64,000 bases of DNA from Collybia mongolica. Its lineage: Eukaryota > Basidiomycota > Agaricomycetes > Agaricales > Clitocybaceae. The notes under the pieces are model-generated. The model saw only the letters and a program-made list of their open reading frames with translations, ran no database searches and had not been told where the DNA came from. The translations under genes and the position numbers were made by a program. Shown in pieces: positions 10,587-22,451 of the stretch. Within the stretch, counting starts at the first letter, position 1. Each line of letters starts with the position of its first letter. The stretch is from positions 3,472,001 to 3,536,000 of the forward strand of contig JAAXNY010000005.1 in NCBI GenBank assembly GCA_013420905.1, written 5' to 3'.

Positions 10587-13500
10587 ATCCCCTACAATTC
10601 CTTTTTATCCACCCATACCAAATCTGCCCACTCTGGCTGCCTCAACCGCTTCCCAGCTCTCTTCCCATCCCACTGGCGAGGATTTCATTAACAGGTCACT
10701 CTTGGACTCACTCGACGAGCAGGCAGACGCCGAACCCATATCGTCTTCAGACTCTGAACAGGCTGTAGCAGCCTCATACGGTTCTACATCGAACTCGTCG
10801 TCAGGCGGAGGTTCTCCTTCTGTCCCATATCACATTGCCATGCAGTCTCATCATCAATCCCTCGCACGCTCGGACTCTTCAGTCGACAATCATCATAATC
10901 ACCATATCCATCCCCAGGACCCTCATATGTTCCCTCACCAAAACGGGATGTACTCGTCCTCGATTTCTGACAGCACCATTCATATACTTCCTGAATATGC
11001 TACCGACCACGATACTCGCAAGTTTCAGCCACAGCACAAGCCCGACAGGTTCCCTAATGCGTATAGGTCGAACTTTACATCGTATCCTAATGCTAATGCC
11101 ACACGCCCGCGACACCAGAACAATCAATCTAACATCAATTCATCCATTCAATATCGCGATACTTCGTTTTATCCCACCTCTTCTGACATCTTCCCTCCGC
11201 AATTGACTTCTCCCGTTCAATCGCATGGGCAGGCTTTCGAACCTCGCCCAAGTTTTGACTTTGGTAGTGGAGGTCAAATGAACATGAATGGTGGAGGGGG
11301 TCCCAAACATTATGATCTGTATAATCCGTCGACCAGTATTCACCATCACCTTGGGGGAAACAAATCTCAACCACAACAGGCTCAGCAGGGTGCTTATCCA
11401 GCACCCTACTCAAACGGATTGCCACTCTCGTCACAGACACCATATGGCCCGCACGTGCCAGCTCCCTCTACAGGCAATGTCTCCAGCACTGGTGTTGGTG
11501 TGGGACAACAGCCAGGTCTACCCCAACCAATCAACACTCAATTGACGGCCAACACTTCTGCTGGTGCAGCTGGTTCGGAGGATATATCCACTATCTTCGT
11601 TGTTGGATTTCCTGAAGATATGCAGGTTAGTGGATTTAAACTAATGGTGATTTTATGGTATTAACTAAATGAACAGGAACGCGAATTTCAAAATATGTTC
11701 ACCTTTTCGTCTGGGTTCGAGGCGGCCACTCTCAAAATTCCAAACAAGGAATATACTTCTTATAACGGTGTCGTTGGGGGTTCAGGCGGTGCCACTGGAT
11801 TAAGAGGCGGTTACGCCGGGTACATTGGTCCTAACGACCCATACAACCTTGTTACTGTCAATCAAGGTGGAATCATCATCGATACAGGAAGAGATGGAAC
11901 GATGACTTCTTGGCCTGCTTCGGTGCCTGGGGATGACGTCAATGGAGGTCATTTCCTTGGTAGTGTCCTTGGAGGAGGCAATTCTGGCGGCGCGAGCATG
12001 CCCCCCAGGAAGCAGATTATCGGATTTGCCAAGTTCAAGACTAGGGAAGAAGCTTTGACCGCGCGAGACGTCTTACAAGGTCGGAGAGTTGATATTGATA
12101 AAGGTGCTGTGTTGAAGGCGGAGATGGCGAAAAAGAATCTTCACACGAAGCGCGGCGTGGGCCCAGTTCCGGGAGGTACAGGAACCAATACTACTGGAAT
12201 TGGGGGAGGCGCCAATCCGACGACTATGCATCAAGGGGGACCAACTCAAAACAGCGTTGGGAATCCGGCGGGCCTTGACTCATATAGCCTTCCAGCGAAT
12301 AGTGTTGACATGATGGCTGTTAAGGAACGCGAGTTAGGCACACTGGGAGCTATGGGCTTGATGGCACCTGGGCGAATGAATCAGTGGCGAGACCAGATTC
12401 CACAACAACAGGACCACCTTCAGTTACCAGTTGGAACTGGCCTTCTCAATGGCCATACCACTCCTGGGCGGGAAGAAGAGGAGAGAAGGATTGGGATAAT
12501 CAGCGCCATGGGACTTGGAGGACTTGGGGCCGGCACTCGTGGGCCGAGGGAACGAGCCGAAGATGATGAGAGAGAACGGCGACGAAAGGAGAAGGAATTA
12601 CATCGACTTCGTAACGGCAATTCCAATGCATTCGACGCTTTCCACTCTGTCGCTGCTGGTCTTCCGTCGAACGCCCCGCCAATCTCAAGGCACGTTTCGA
12701 ACACAAGTGGTGCTGGGATGCTCTCTCCCGCCGAAAATGGTTATGGAACAGGTTTAAGCCCTATGATAGGCAATGGATACGGTGTCCAATCTGGTCTCAT
12801 CTCTCAAGGGGCCACGCATCAGCCCCAGCACGAAGAAGTGGCTGGGCCATGGGACACTGTACATAGTCAGGAGTCCAATCGACCTCGGCCCTCATCTCAG
12901 CAGTCCATGTCTCCTATGATGCCTGTCAACCCTGCTCCGGGCTCATTTTTGGATCCGCATCTGAGATCCTACTCACCAAGTTTAGAACAACAGCACCAAC
13001 AGCACTTTCAGTACCTCGAGCAAGTCCAGAATGAGCAGTACGAGCAACAACTCCATGATCAACACGCGATTCGTCGACCCCACGCGCATTCTGAGTCAAG
13101 TTCATCCAGCATAGCTGGTGAATCCTTGAGCGTTGGTGGACGCGAAAGCGACGGTGGTATTACAGATGCCGACCTCTCTCGAGCAATGGGCGAACTAGAA
13201 GTTGACACCGATAATGGGAAAAACTCACCCCAACTTCCCTCACCTGCTTCCGGTGCGAGCTCCAGGAACGGCGTCGATCAAAACCCTCCGGTAAGTTTTT
13301 TTGGCGCCTCGTTGGCCTTTCATCAAGCGCTGACAGTTTGTGTGATAGATCAACACGCTCTATGTAGGCAACTTACCAAACTCTCCGCCGCCAGCTGGCT
13401 TCCCCCATGACTATCTGGAGGAAAGCTTGCGGGAGCTGTTCTCCTCGCGTGCTGGCTTCCGCCGTTTGTGTTTCCGCCAGAAAAGCAACGGACCAATGTG

Positions 13501-14264
13501 TTTCGTCGAGGTATGTTTTCTTTGAATTCTCGATAACGCATGCCCTGATATTATGTTGGTAGTTTGACGACGTCCCGTTCGCCACAAGAGCACTGAACGA
13601 CCTTTATGGCAATAATTTGAAGGGCTTGGTTAAGGGTGGCATTCGATTGTCTTATAGCAAGAATCCCCTCGGTGTTCGCACTCCGACGAGTGCCGGCAGT
13701 AATGGTCCGTCTTTGCAGCAGCAACAGTTGCAGAGCAACAACAATAGCAGCAGCAATATCAGCGCCAATAATAGCAACGCGTCACACTCGTTTGCTCCAG
13801 ATTTTCAGCCGCGATTTTCCGAGGATCATGCTCCGCGTGCCAAGATGATACTTCGCCGGGACATGGTTATTACTTCGCCTCCACCCTCCCAGGGGACACT
13901 TGGCTTTCCTCCCTCATTTCCTCCCAATTTCCTCGCGTCACCCCCTCCCCGTTTCTATTCTTCATCGCCGTCAACGTCCACCGCGTTCGGCACGACGTCT
14001 GCGTCGACGACCTTGACGGGGACATCTAATGCATATATGCCGCGTAGCGCTGGTAGTATGAACCTATACGGGTTCAACCTGTCCCCAACCACAAATACAT
14101 CGACGTTTTCGCCCTTTGGACTCTCCAGCACTCCACCGCCGCAATCCATGATACCCGAGCATCAGAATACATCTGATAATCACTCATCATCGTCACATTC
14201 CCAGCATCTCACGCATTGCACTCTGTCTCCGCCTGCCAATTTAGAGGCCGCCAGGGCCGGCTGA
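10587..14264 (+). CDS. Whi3-like RNA-binding protein with two RRMs
   Basis: The product resembles fungal Whi3-type proteins, which bind mRNAs such as G1 cyclin transcripts and form condensates that set cell-cycle and branching decisions. A low-complexity N-terminal half (S, N, H, Q, G-rich) precedes an RRM beginning [20 protein letters not shown] and continuing to [15 protein letters not shown] long disordered linker with Q-rich tracts (near 12985-13060) follows. The C-terminal RRM has [35 protein letters not shown] and [18 protein letters not shown], which are near-diagnostic Whi3-family blocks. Introns are clear at 11626-11676, at about 13290-13348 and inside the second RRM. The stop is TGA at 14262-14264. 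The start is not resolved: the frame is open back to a possible acceptor (GTGCTAG) ending at 10586, no usable ATG lies between there and 10260, and the first internal ATG is at 10840. A first exon further upstream is likely. Confidence 0.85.
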
Positions 14265-15018
14265 AGAGCAGCATCCAAAATTCAAATTATCGCAAGCTTT
14301 CTTCAACTGTTCTAACTTTATTCCGTACAACACAAACTGCACGAAACCAAGCTCTCACACGCAATATAACTCATTCTTCACCCTACAATTCGCAATATAT
14401 CTATGTACTACCGACTTGTCGCCATTCCTACACCATTTCCACTATTGCATTCAGTATCATACACCTCACTTTTTTTGTTGACTACTTTTTTTTTTTTTTG
14501 CCTTAGGACATTGATTCACATCTGTTTGTTGCAATATCTACGCCTCCCCAACTCCAATATCAACACTACATATATATCCCCTCGCTCATGCATCAAACGC
14601 CGTACATCTACTCACTCTTCCGCTCCACTTGCTGTCACTCGTCTATTTCTTCATCCGTCCTCGTCCTCAACCAGTATTATGTTTCTGTTCTTTTCTTTCG
14701 TATCCAACTCATCTAGCGCTTTGTTTTAGTTGGTCCGGCTCGAGAAATCACACTAGGTTCTCCCTCCCAACTATCTACCACTGTATACAAATACCTTTCA
14801 TGTTACCCTTGTTCAATAATCGGAATTTATGACATCCTCAAGTCATCCCTATGTGAAAGGACTAAAACCCCATTATTTCAAAGCATGGCGAAGGGTATTT
14901 CGTGGTAAAATTAATCAAGCCCATGGGCACATTAGGGAATAAGCATGGTGGCAACATCTATGAAAGGTACACATGAGGTCATATATGTAGTTTAAGACTT
15001 CACATAAGTATTTGCATG
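14265..15018. other. Convergent 3' regions of the Whi3-like gene and PSY2
   Basis: T-rich, codon-poor sequence between two convergent stop codons, presumably two 3'UTRs. The T-run near 14490 and the AATAAT near 14815 fit termination signals. I see no gene. Confidence 0.45.
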
Positions 15019-18000
15019 TTATCCCCTGTCCCCGTCCTTCGCACCGGCTTCTGAGGGCACGGGCGTTGATGGAGACGACGCTACTGCCAGACTCGTGGCG
15101 CCAAACTTTACTTTAATCTTCTTCGGTGGGTCGTCTCCATTTTTTGTCCGTCCTGCCCCCCCAAAGCTCACCCTGTCCTTCTTGGCACCGAGGTCTTGTT
15201 TTTTGGATTTACTGAGGCGTTCCAGGAGTTCGTCATCGTCGTCATCATCACTTGACACTCGCCGTCGTTTCTCGCTTGGTCGCATCAACTCCGTCGAAGA
15301 ACTCATTATGCCTGGTGCTGGTGATTGGGGTCTTGACCGGGGCCTCACCAGCGACTCCAACAAGTTGTCTTCATCATCCTCTTCCTTCGAAAGCCGTTTT
15401 GGCGGAGGTCCAGATGCTGATATTGGGATTTGACGATGTGACAATTTGGGGCTCGCAGGGGGGACTTCAGGTGATGGAGAGCGCGATGAATTTTGTGGAC
15501 CCTGTGATGGGACAGCTTTCGTTGACGATGACCCGTCAAATGCCGGGAGTAGCTCCTCTTCTTCTTCATCCTCTCCGTAATCCACCAAAGACCCAAGCAC
15601 GGGGGTTTTCAGTGGTGGACGGTACCCCTTCGGACTGTCACCTACAACTATACGCCGTTTCCGCTTCAGGGTGGTGTTCGGCATCGGGGACAATGATCCA
15701 CTACCTCGCGATCGAGGCTGACTGATGGTGGGGACGACTTCCTCGTCGTCGTCCGCATTGAAGTAGTCCTCTTCTTCGGCATCCAGAGATCGACCTTGAG
15801 GCCAATTACGAGATTCGACTGGCCTAAGTATCGCTAAGTAATCAAGGTGCTGAATCATGCAAAAAGTGGCTTACTTCTCGAGTTTAGAATCATCGGGTAG
15901 GGGCTCATTGTTCATTTCCCATCGGCGGATGAGCAACTCGAACCTTTGACCGCCAAGAGAGCTCTTGGCCAAGGTGCGAATCTCGGATTCATGTTTCGTC
16001 ATACAAAACTTGATCATATCTTTCATGTTTTCCTAGATTCGGGCCGAGGACGTTCAGTTCGCGCTTTTGGCCTTTGGCTGTTGCACTAACCCTCCTCATA
16101 TTTTCGAAGTATTCTTGACACGAGCAGCTCAGAAGATTGTCTCTTCGAGATTCTTGAAGCGTCAGGTCGAGAATGGGCTTTAACACATCATGCTTCATAA
16201 TCTGGGCATGTGTGTTCTGGTTGTTTTGTCTTAAGAGTAACCTGAATATGCGGAAGGAAGCTGCGGAGGAGTCATTATTTCCGGAAAGAAGTGAAGAGTG
16301 GAGGACCTTACCATGCCGAAGGTGTTTATCCTTTGCTTTCAGAAGACTGGCGACACGAACAACAATGTTGTTTGACATGAGATAAAAATGACTTCGGAAG
16401 TGATGTTGGGCAATGAAGTTGTAGAACAGATCGCAGAGATAGACATAGCGATTCGTCTCTTCCCGCGACAAAGGTAAGATTCGTTCTTTTTGATAATATG
16501 AGTCAGTGAGGATAGGGCCTGTGATGCATCGACCGTACCATTGACATTCCGCCATTCCGGAAGGTCGTAAAAGGGCCTGAAGAGGATATTGAGGCACTCT
16601 TTGTAAAAGTAATCCATGTATCGTTCGGTTCCGGGATCATCTTTCCGAGGCATAAACTTAGACGGGCCGACCTAAAGGGAATAAGTGACGTGAAGCATGT
16701 ATAGAAGAACTGCCTTACCTGGGGGCCTTCGACAGGATTAGAAGCAGCAACCTCCCCAGGGAGGTCCATCCATACTTTCAGAGCATCACCTACTTGACTT
16801 TGTACAGCCAGGTCTCTGCTTTGTGCCACGATACGACAAGCCATCTCCAGTATAGTTTCGGCTTTGTCGGCACCCCTCTTTTTAGCTTCCCTCTCCTTCT
16901 CGATGGCTACGACTTGTTTCAAGACGTGTCCCCTAACACCATTAAGATCATGGTCCAAGAGGGCAACAAGGATCTCGCCTGCGACGCCGATCATCGATTT
17001 GCTGGATACTTCTTTTTCAGGAAGGCTCAACGCCCACTGAACCCCAAACAAGACGCCACGGTCAACAAGGGCACGGAATAGCGCCATCCGAGCAGGAAGT
17101 TGTACGTTTTTGCCCATGACACATAATTGTTGAACGAGAATAATGACCTCTCGGCGCAAAGCAATATCCTCTTCAGATAAACCTTCTGGAGGAGCAAATG
17201 CGTAGGAACCAGATCGTTTAGTGCGGCCATTCACGGGAGAGCTGCCATTGATGAGTTTTGGGCTAGGTGGTAGCTTTGGATCCACGTCCATCGCAGTAGG
17301 ATCGTCCTTCTCCCCAGGACTGTCACCGTTTTCGTTTAAGCTGATCATTATAGGACCGTGCGGAGGTTGCTGGGGTTGACCAGGAAGGGGTATCTTCCTG
17401 TTTTGGGGACCTCCATTAGCGCCGCTCAGCATCTCTTCGTCGACAAAAAGCCTAACAATCTCCCGGAGAAACGAGTAATCTTGTTGTACGTGTGTAATTA
17501 TATCGATTTGATTGAAGATAATGCAGGAATTGAGAACATTGAAAGTGGAGTCATCCAGGGCGCGCGCAAGGACAACGTCCTTGAGAAATTGGAGGCGATA
17601 GGTATGGTGGATTTTGCGTTGGATACTCATATCTCGGATTGGAATGGGTTCGTGGAAATGCGATGTCTGGTTTAAGAATTCACGATAGTTGGCTTTATGT
17701 CTTGGAAAATCAGGGTCGTCTGTTGAAGAGAACGTAATGTTAATAAGTTGTTACAGACATGAGGCGTGAATGACGAACATTCCAGCATCCCGACGACGCC
17801 GAAAAATATATCGTCCTCAAGGATGTGTTCGTACATGGTATGGTCATTTAACATCACTGTGTGGAAAGTGACAGATAAGCGTTCTATTCAGTGCGAAAGA
17901 GTTTGCACATACATATTGTTTGCATAATACTACACAATGCATGAAGATTATCCAGGCTCTCGAGATCCTCGGCAGCATCCATGACTTCAATCAGGGACTT

Positions 18001-19321
18001 GATGTAATCCTGCCATATTTGAAAACAAACAGATAGGGCGAAATCAGTTATCTGTCTATTTCAGTGTTTCGTACAAGCGTAGTATATTAGATGACATGGG
18101 GTAATAAAACAACAGGACCGAAAGAAAACAGGATAGAAAGGATTATCAATACGATGAGAATGGCGTGACTCACCTCCTGTTGAATATATTCACATATCCG
18201 CTCCTTCACTGATTGTGTCCGCGCAAGTGTTTTTATAGCCCGTTCAATCTCTCCAATGATCCCCAGTCGAGGTTGAGGGAGGTGTCCAGAGCGGATTATA
18301 CCCGCTGTCGTTACCGACGCAGGCTCTGGTCCGGTATGTGGCGACGAGGAAATGGCAGAGTGGTCCTCTATTGAGGCATTAGGCGGGTTTCGACATGATT
18401 ATTGTCAACATACCTCCATTATTCATATGCCGCTGAACCTCCTGAATGAAATTCCATACTTCTGCACATCCTTCTGGGTCTTGGAAACTCAGAGCATAGT
18501 CAACGCCGTCGGGTTCTGTCCAAACGATGAGCGTATCTGCGGAGAGCCCACATGAGCTTGACAAGGGTAAGGTTGAGATGGCGCCAACCTTGCTGCCTCT
18601 GATAGACATCATTGGACCGGATGGCAGTTGACAGGATAATCTCATTGTAGTTTCGTTCTGAACGCGCAATGAGTAGAGCCTCGTTGGTTTCTTCTTGGAA
18701 TTGCCCGAAGCAGAAGGCAGTGCCTTGGTCGGCCCATCGTGCACCAACTAGCTCGTATACCTGTCAGATCAGAGTAAGCCTTGGAGCATACGCACGATAT
18801 GCAATGTCAGAGATAAACCAATGCTATTTGGAATCTCTAACATTACGAAAGGCCACGATTTAATGACAGGGGAGTGCACTGACCTTGACGCGCTTCATTT
18901 CATGGTCGCTGTCAGGCAACCAGTCCTGGCCCTCGTCCACCACAGTATCCGACGTCTGCTCCAGAAGCTCTATTTGACCGTTCACTGGCTCTGACGCCGC
19001 CTCCTCATCCTTCACTGAATCCAACGCCGTCCCGGCTTCGAGGTCATGTTCTCGATCTTTGTCTTGGGTCGCCACTGGTACATGCCCCCTGTCACCTAGG
19101 CTCCCCATCGTCCCGGTTGGCCCAGACGAGGCGTCAGGACTAGCTGTGGCATCATTTGCAGGTGGATCTAATGAGTTCTGTGTCGAGAGTAGTGTTGTTG
19201 AGTCTGGGGATTGTTGGAAATTACTAGCAACGGTGGAACCAGCACCCAGGGAGCCTGAAGTTGGAGAAGACGTGGAAAGGAGAGACTGGAGTTGATTTTC
19301 AGGGCCGGTGTCACTGTTCAT
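15019..19321 (-). CDS. PSY2: Protein phosphatase 4 regulatory subunit 3 (Psy2/SMEK)
   Basis: This is the targeting subunit of the PP4 phosphatase, acting in DNA-damage checkpoint recovery. From the ATG at 19321 the protein has an acidic, serine-rich extension of about 140 residues. A PH/EVH1-like domain follows (KRVKVYELVGARWADQGTAF, LIVWTEPDGVDYALSFQDPE, EVWNFIQEVQ). The SMK1/armadillo-like region contains VVLARALDDSTFNVLNSCII, FLREIVRLFVDEEMLSG and YFYKECLNILFRPF. The C-terminal tail is disordered, with acidic runs (EDEEEEE, SSDDDDDDE) and basic clusters (LKRKRRIVV, PPKKIKVKFG), consistent with a nuclear protein. About ten introns are present. The stop is TAA at 15019-15021. An in-frame leader extends upstream of 19321 but has no better ATG. 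It diverges from TOM20 across 346 bp. Confidence 0.92.
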
Positions 19322-19667
19322 GGCCAGCAGAGTAAAAAAGAAGAGACCAGGTTGGCCAGAGATATAATACACGATCAACGAGCAGCTGGGGGGTCGTGGG
19401 TACTTTTTCCAACAAATCAACTCCGTGACCGCTACTCAAGGCCGTTCTGGCGTCTCAAATAACTCTTCCACCCGTACTTTAAAGGATTAGAGTTATGGCC
19501 TTGAGAGGCTGACATGCTGGCAAAGGACCTCTTTTACATAGAAACGCCCCCATATCCATAAATTCCGCAATAAAGGAGGTAACGCCGCGTATGTCTTTGC
19601 GGAGGCCTTACGTAACCCGGGAAGAAAAAAATGTATGACGCCCTGGGAGTGTTGAACTACGACCACC
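19322..19667. promoter_or_regulatory. Intergenic promoter region shared by PSY2 and TOM20
   Basis: A 346-bp divergent gap. It includes GTTACG and TTAGAG stretches but no motif I can assign with confidence. Both 5'UTRs must lie inside it. Confidence 0.4.
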
Positions 19668-20451
19668 ATGACCTCCAGGTCCACCAGCATCCTTACTATT
19701 GCAGGCGTCACCGTCGTTGGCGGTGTCCTAGCTTATGCTGTATACTTCGACTATAAGCGCAGGAATGATGTGGAGTTTCGCAAGAACCTGAGTGAGTGTT
19801 GGTTCGTTCGTTCCTGTTCGCGCTGACCAACATACCCAGGAAAGGAGAAGAAACGCGCAAACAAAACGTTAGCGCAGTCAAAGGAGTCCCTCTTGTCTAC
19901 GTCTGGGTCAGCTGAAGTCACGCCTGCTGCGCTCAGAGAGGCTCTAGAGCAGGTCAAGAAAGAAGTGGGCCCAGACACACCAGAGGAGAAGGAGGCATAT
20001 TTCATGAACCAAGTCGCCATGGGTGAATCACTATCTCTTCGAGGTATGACTCTACTCTTTTTGCTACAATTGTACCACAACTAACCCGACCTTAGGTTCT
20101 GACTTTTACCTTCCGGCGGCCATGTCGTTCTATCGGGCGCTTCGCGTGTATCCCTCGCCTGTTGAGCTTATTGTCATCTACCAAAAGACCGTTCCAGAGC
20201 CTATTTTCAAGGTATGAGGAACTCTCCTTTGGGGCAAAGGCCATTACTAACATTCGCTTCATTAGATTGTTATGGATATGACGAACCTGGACGTAAGTTC
20301 ACCCCCCACTTCACCCTCGCAGCCCATTAGTCAGAGTCTCCCGGATGAGCTCACGGACGAAGAGACGAGCCCTACCAGAGGCGGTCCTCCCTCAGAGACC
20401 TCCTCCCAAGAGTGGGACAAGATCACTGACCCTGGGTCGCATGATCAGTGA
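19668..20451 (+). CDS. TOM20: Mitochondrial import receptor subunit Tom20
   Basis: Tom20 is the outer-membrane receptor that recognises presequences and hands them to Tom22/Tom40. The ATG at 19668 (ACCACCATGA, good context) begins MTSRSTSILTIAGVTVVGGV, an N-terminal signal-anchor helix, followed by YFDYKRRNDVEFRKNLRKEK, the classic Tom20 membrane-proximal basic segment. The TPR-like receptor domain includes AYFMNQVAMGESLSLRGSDF, AAMSFYRALRVYPSPVELIV and YQKTVPEPIFKIVMDMTNLD. The frame then reads through a canonical GTAAGT donor at 20293 into an acidic, disordered tail (DEETSPTRGGPPSETSSQEW) and stops at the TGA of 20449-20451. That donor also joins in phase to the SET exons downstream (see findings), so this gene may make two products. 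Introns follow LR, RG and FK. Confidence 0.88.
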
Positions 20452-20614
20452 CTCCAAACGTCTTGACATACTGTCTTCAATATCGTCCGTAGTATGGATA
20501 ATACGCGTCCTTCCTTTCCATTTCCGCATTTGTCGTGTGTTTTCATCCAAAACCGTTGGCCTATATGTTCTAATACATCTTGCCTCTCTTTTCCATGCAC
20601 ACGTCTCAAATTAG

Positions 20615-21981
20615 GTAAAATCACGAGTTGAAGGTGAGCCTCAAGATCTACAAGACATCCCCAAGGCTGAGATGATTGTATTGCGTAGGATATTACGATA
20701 CTTTCCCTCCGAAATCGACCAATGTTATTGTCGAAACCCGTGAAGGTCGCAAGTTTCTCATCGCCAGTAAAGATTTTTCAGCTGGAGAAACTATCTACAA
20801 GGTTTGAACTAGCCAAGTTGGACCTATTGTAAATTGATCAACGCCGTTTACCAGGAAAACCCAATTGTGGCTGTTCTGGACGCTGACGTTCAAGCTGCTG
20901 GAACACACTGCACACATTGTCTTCGTCTCCTTCAATCATCCATGTCTATCCCCTTAACAGAAGAGCCCAATTTACTCTCCTCGAAATTCTGCTCTAAAGC
21001 TTGCCTCGTCGCCAACAAGATTCAATCCCATTCGCTTCTCTTCACCACTGAACCACCCTTACCAGCAGAGATTGGCTCCGCTCCGGTTTCTCCTGAAGCC
21101 GTCCAAGCGCGAAGCGTCGCTCAAGCGGAGTTTGCAGCATATATCAAGAAAGAAGGACGTGCAGCTCCTGTTCTTGTTGCTCGATTCATTGCCAGGCAGG
21201 TGGCACTTGAAACTTTGAAAATGGTTGAGGGTGGGAAAAAACCTACCGATAAGAATGACTTCACAGATGCTGAGAGCGGAGAATACTTACTGGCAGATCA
21301 TATCGAAAGGTTGAGATACCTCGAGGTTGTTCCTCCTGCCGAAGAACATCCGTTAATCGTGAAGGTACTCCAGACAGCTCTGCCTGGACTGGAGCAATTC
21401 GTAACCGACGAAAGGCATGCAACTCTTCTTGGTAAAATGGCTTATAATGCGTTCGGTGTTTGCTTTGGTGGTGGGCGAGATGACAAGGTAATATACATCC
21501 CATCCTTTTAAAACGTTGCTCACCATGATTCCGACAGCCCGAACCTACCACCCGCCCCGAAGATGTTGAGAAAACCCGCACACCGTACGGAACCGCCCGT
21601 CAAATTGGCAGCGCTCTCTATACCGTCTCATCGTATCTCACGCATTCTTGCATCCCCTCGGCCCGACCTTCTTTCGCCTCTGGCACCACCGAGCTGCACC
21701 TCATCGCGAACCATGATATCAAACAGGGCGATACCCTTACTGTTGCGTTCGTCGACGTGACCCAACACACTGACGAATCAGCACTCGAATGTAGGCGACG
21801 AAGACGCATCGAGCTGGCCCGAGGATGGAGGTTCGCCTGCGGTTGTGACCGTTGCAAAGAAGAGGAGAAGACCATGTCTATGGAAGAGAAGAAAACCGAC
21901 ACGGATGTCCAGGATGGTTCAAAAATCGAGGCATCCATGAGCCGCTATGAGGACGGTGTAGAGAACAATAATGTAGAATGA
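20615..21981 (+). CDS. SET-domain protein (SET5/SMYD-like), probably fused to Tom20 exons by splicing
   Basis: Exons at 20615-20633, 20689-20801, 20855-21487 and 21538-21981 join in phase with short introns between them. Together they encode a split SET protein: the N-SET part TNVIVETREGRKFLIASKDF then GETIYKENPIVAVLD; a zinc-binding insert (CTHCLRLL..FCSKAC) of reduced MYND-like type; a helical region; then ALYTVSSYLTHSCIPSARPS, GDTLTVAFVDVTQHT and a cysteine-rich end (FACGCDRC) like a post-SET motif. The canonical NHS of the SET core is THS here. The family methylates lysines on histones or other proteins with SAM; the substrate is unknown. The first exon (VKSRVEG) starts in phase 0 at an acceptor and has no ATG. 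No obvious independent start exists, so its N terminus is probably supplied by the Tom20 exons. Stop is TGA at 21979-21981. Confidence 0.8.
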
Positions 21982-22451
21982 CAGACGTCCTTCGATAATA
22001 ACGGTGGAGGCTGATTTTATCTTGATTATTTGATCTTGACATTAATATAGTTGCTAATTATAACTTTCAAAGATCTCCACTCACTTGATCATCTTGGCAT
22101 TGACTAGCAACTACCGTACCCCCCGAAACGATATATGCATAGCTTAACTCGGGTCGGGATAGCAGTAAGCTGAGCGATGAAGGTACAGAAACTTCTGAGC
22201 AGAACATTCATGGTTTGCCAGATGCGTTTCATTAAGTGTACAATACAAGTATTTACAATGGTCAGAGAACAATACCGTGGTATTGCAAGAAATGGGGTCA
22301 CAAGGCAGAACAAGACCAAGGGAAAGTAGGTACAAATGATAGAGGCGGATGTGCTTTAAGAACGCAAGTGAAAGCGATTATTTACCACAGGACTTACATA
22401 TATACAACTCCGATACAGATTGAATTCGTTCGCTTCAGGACCTTGCCACTC

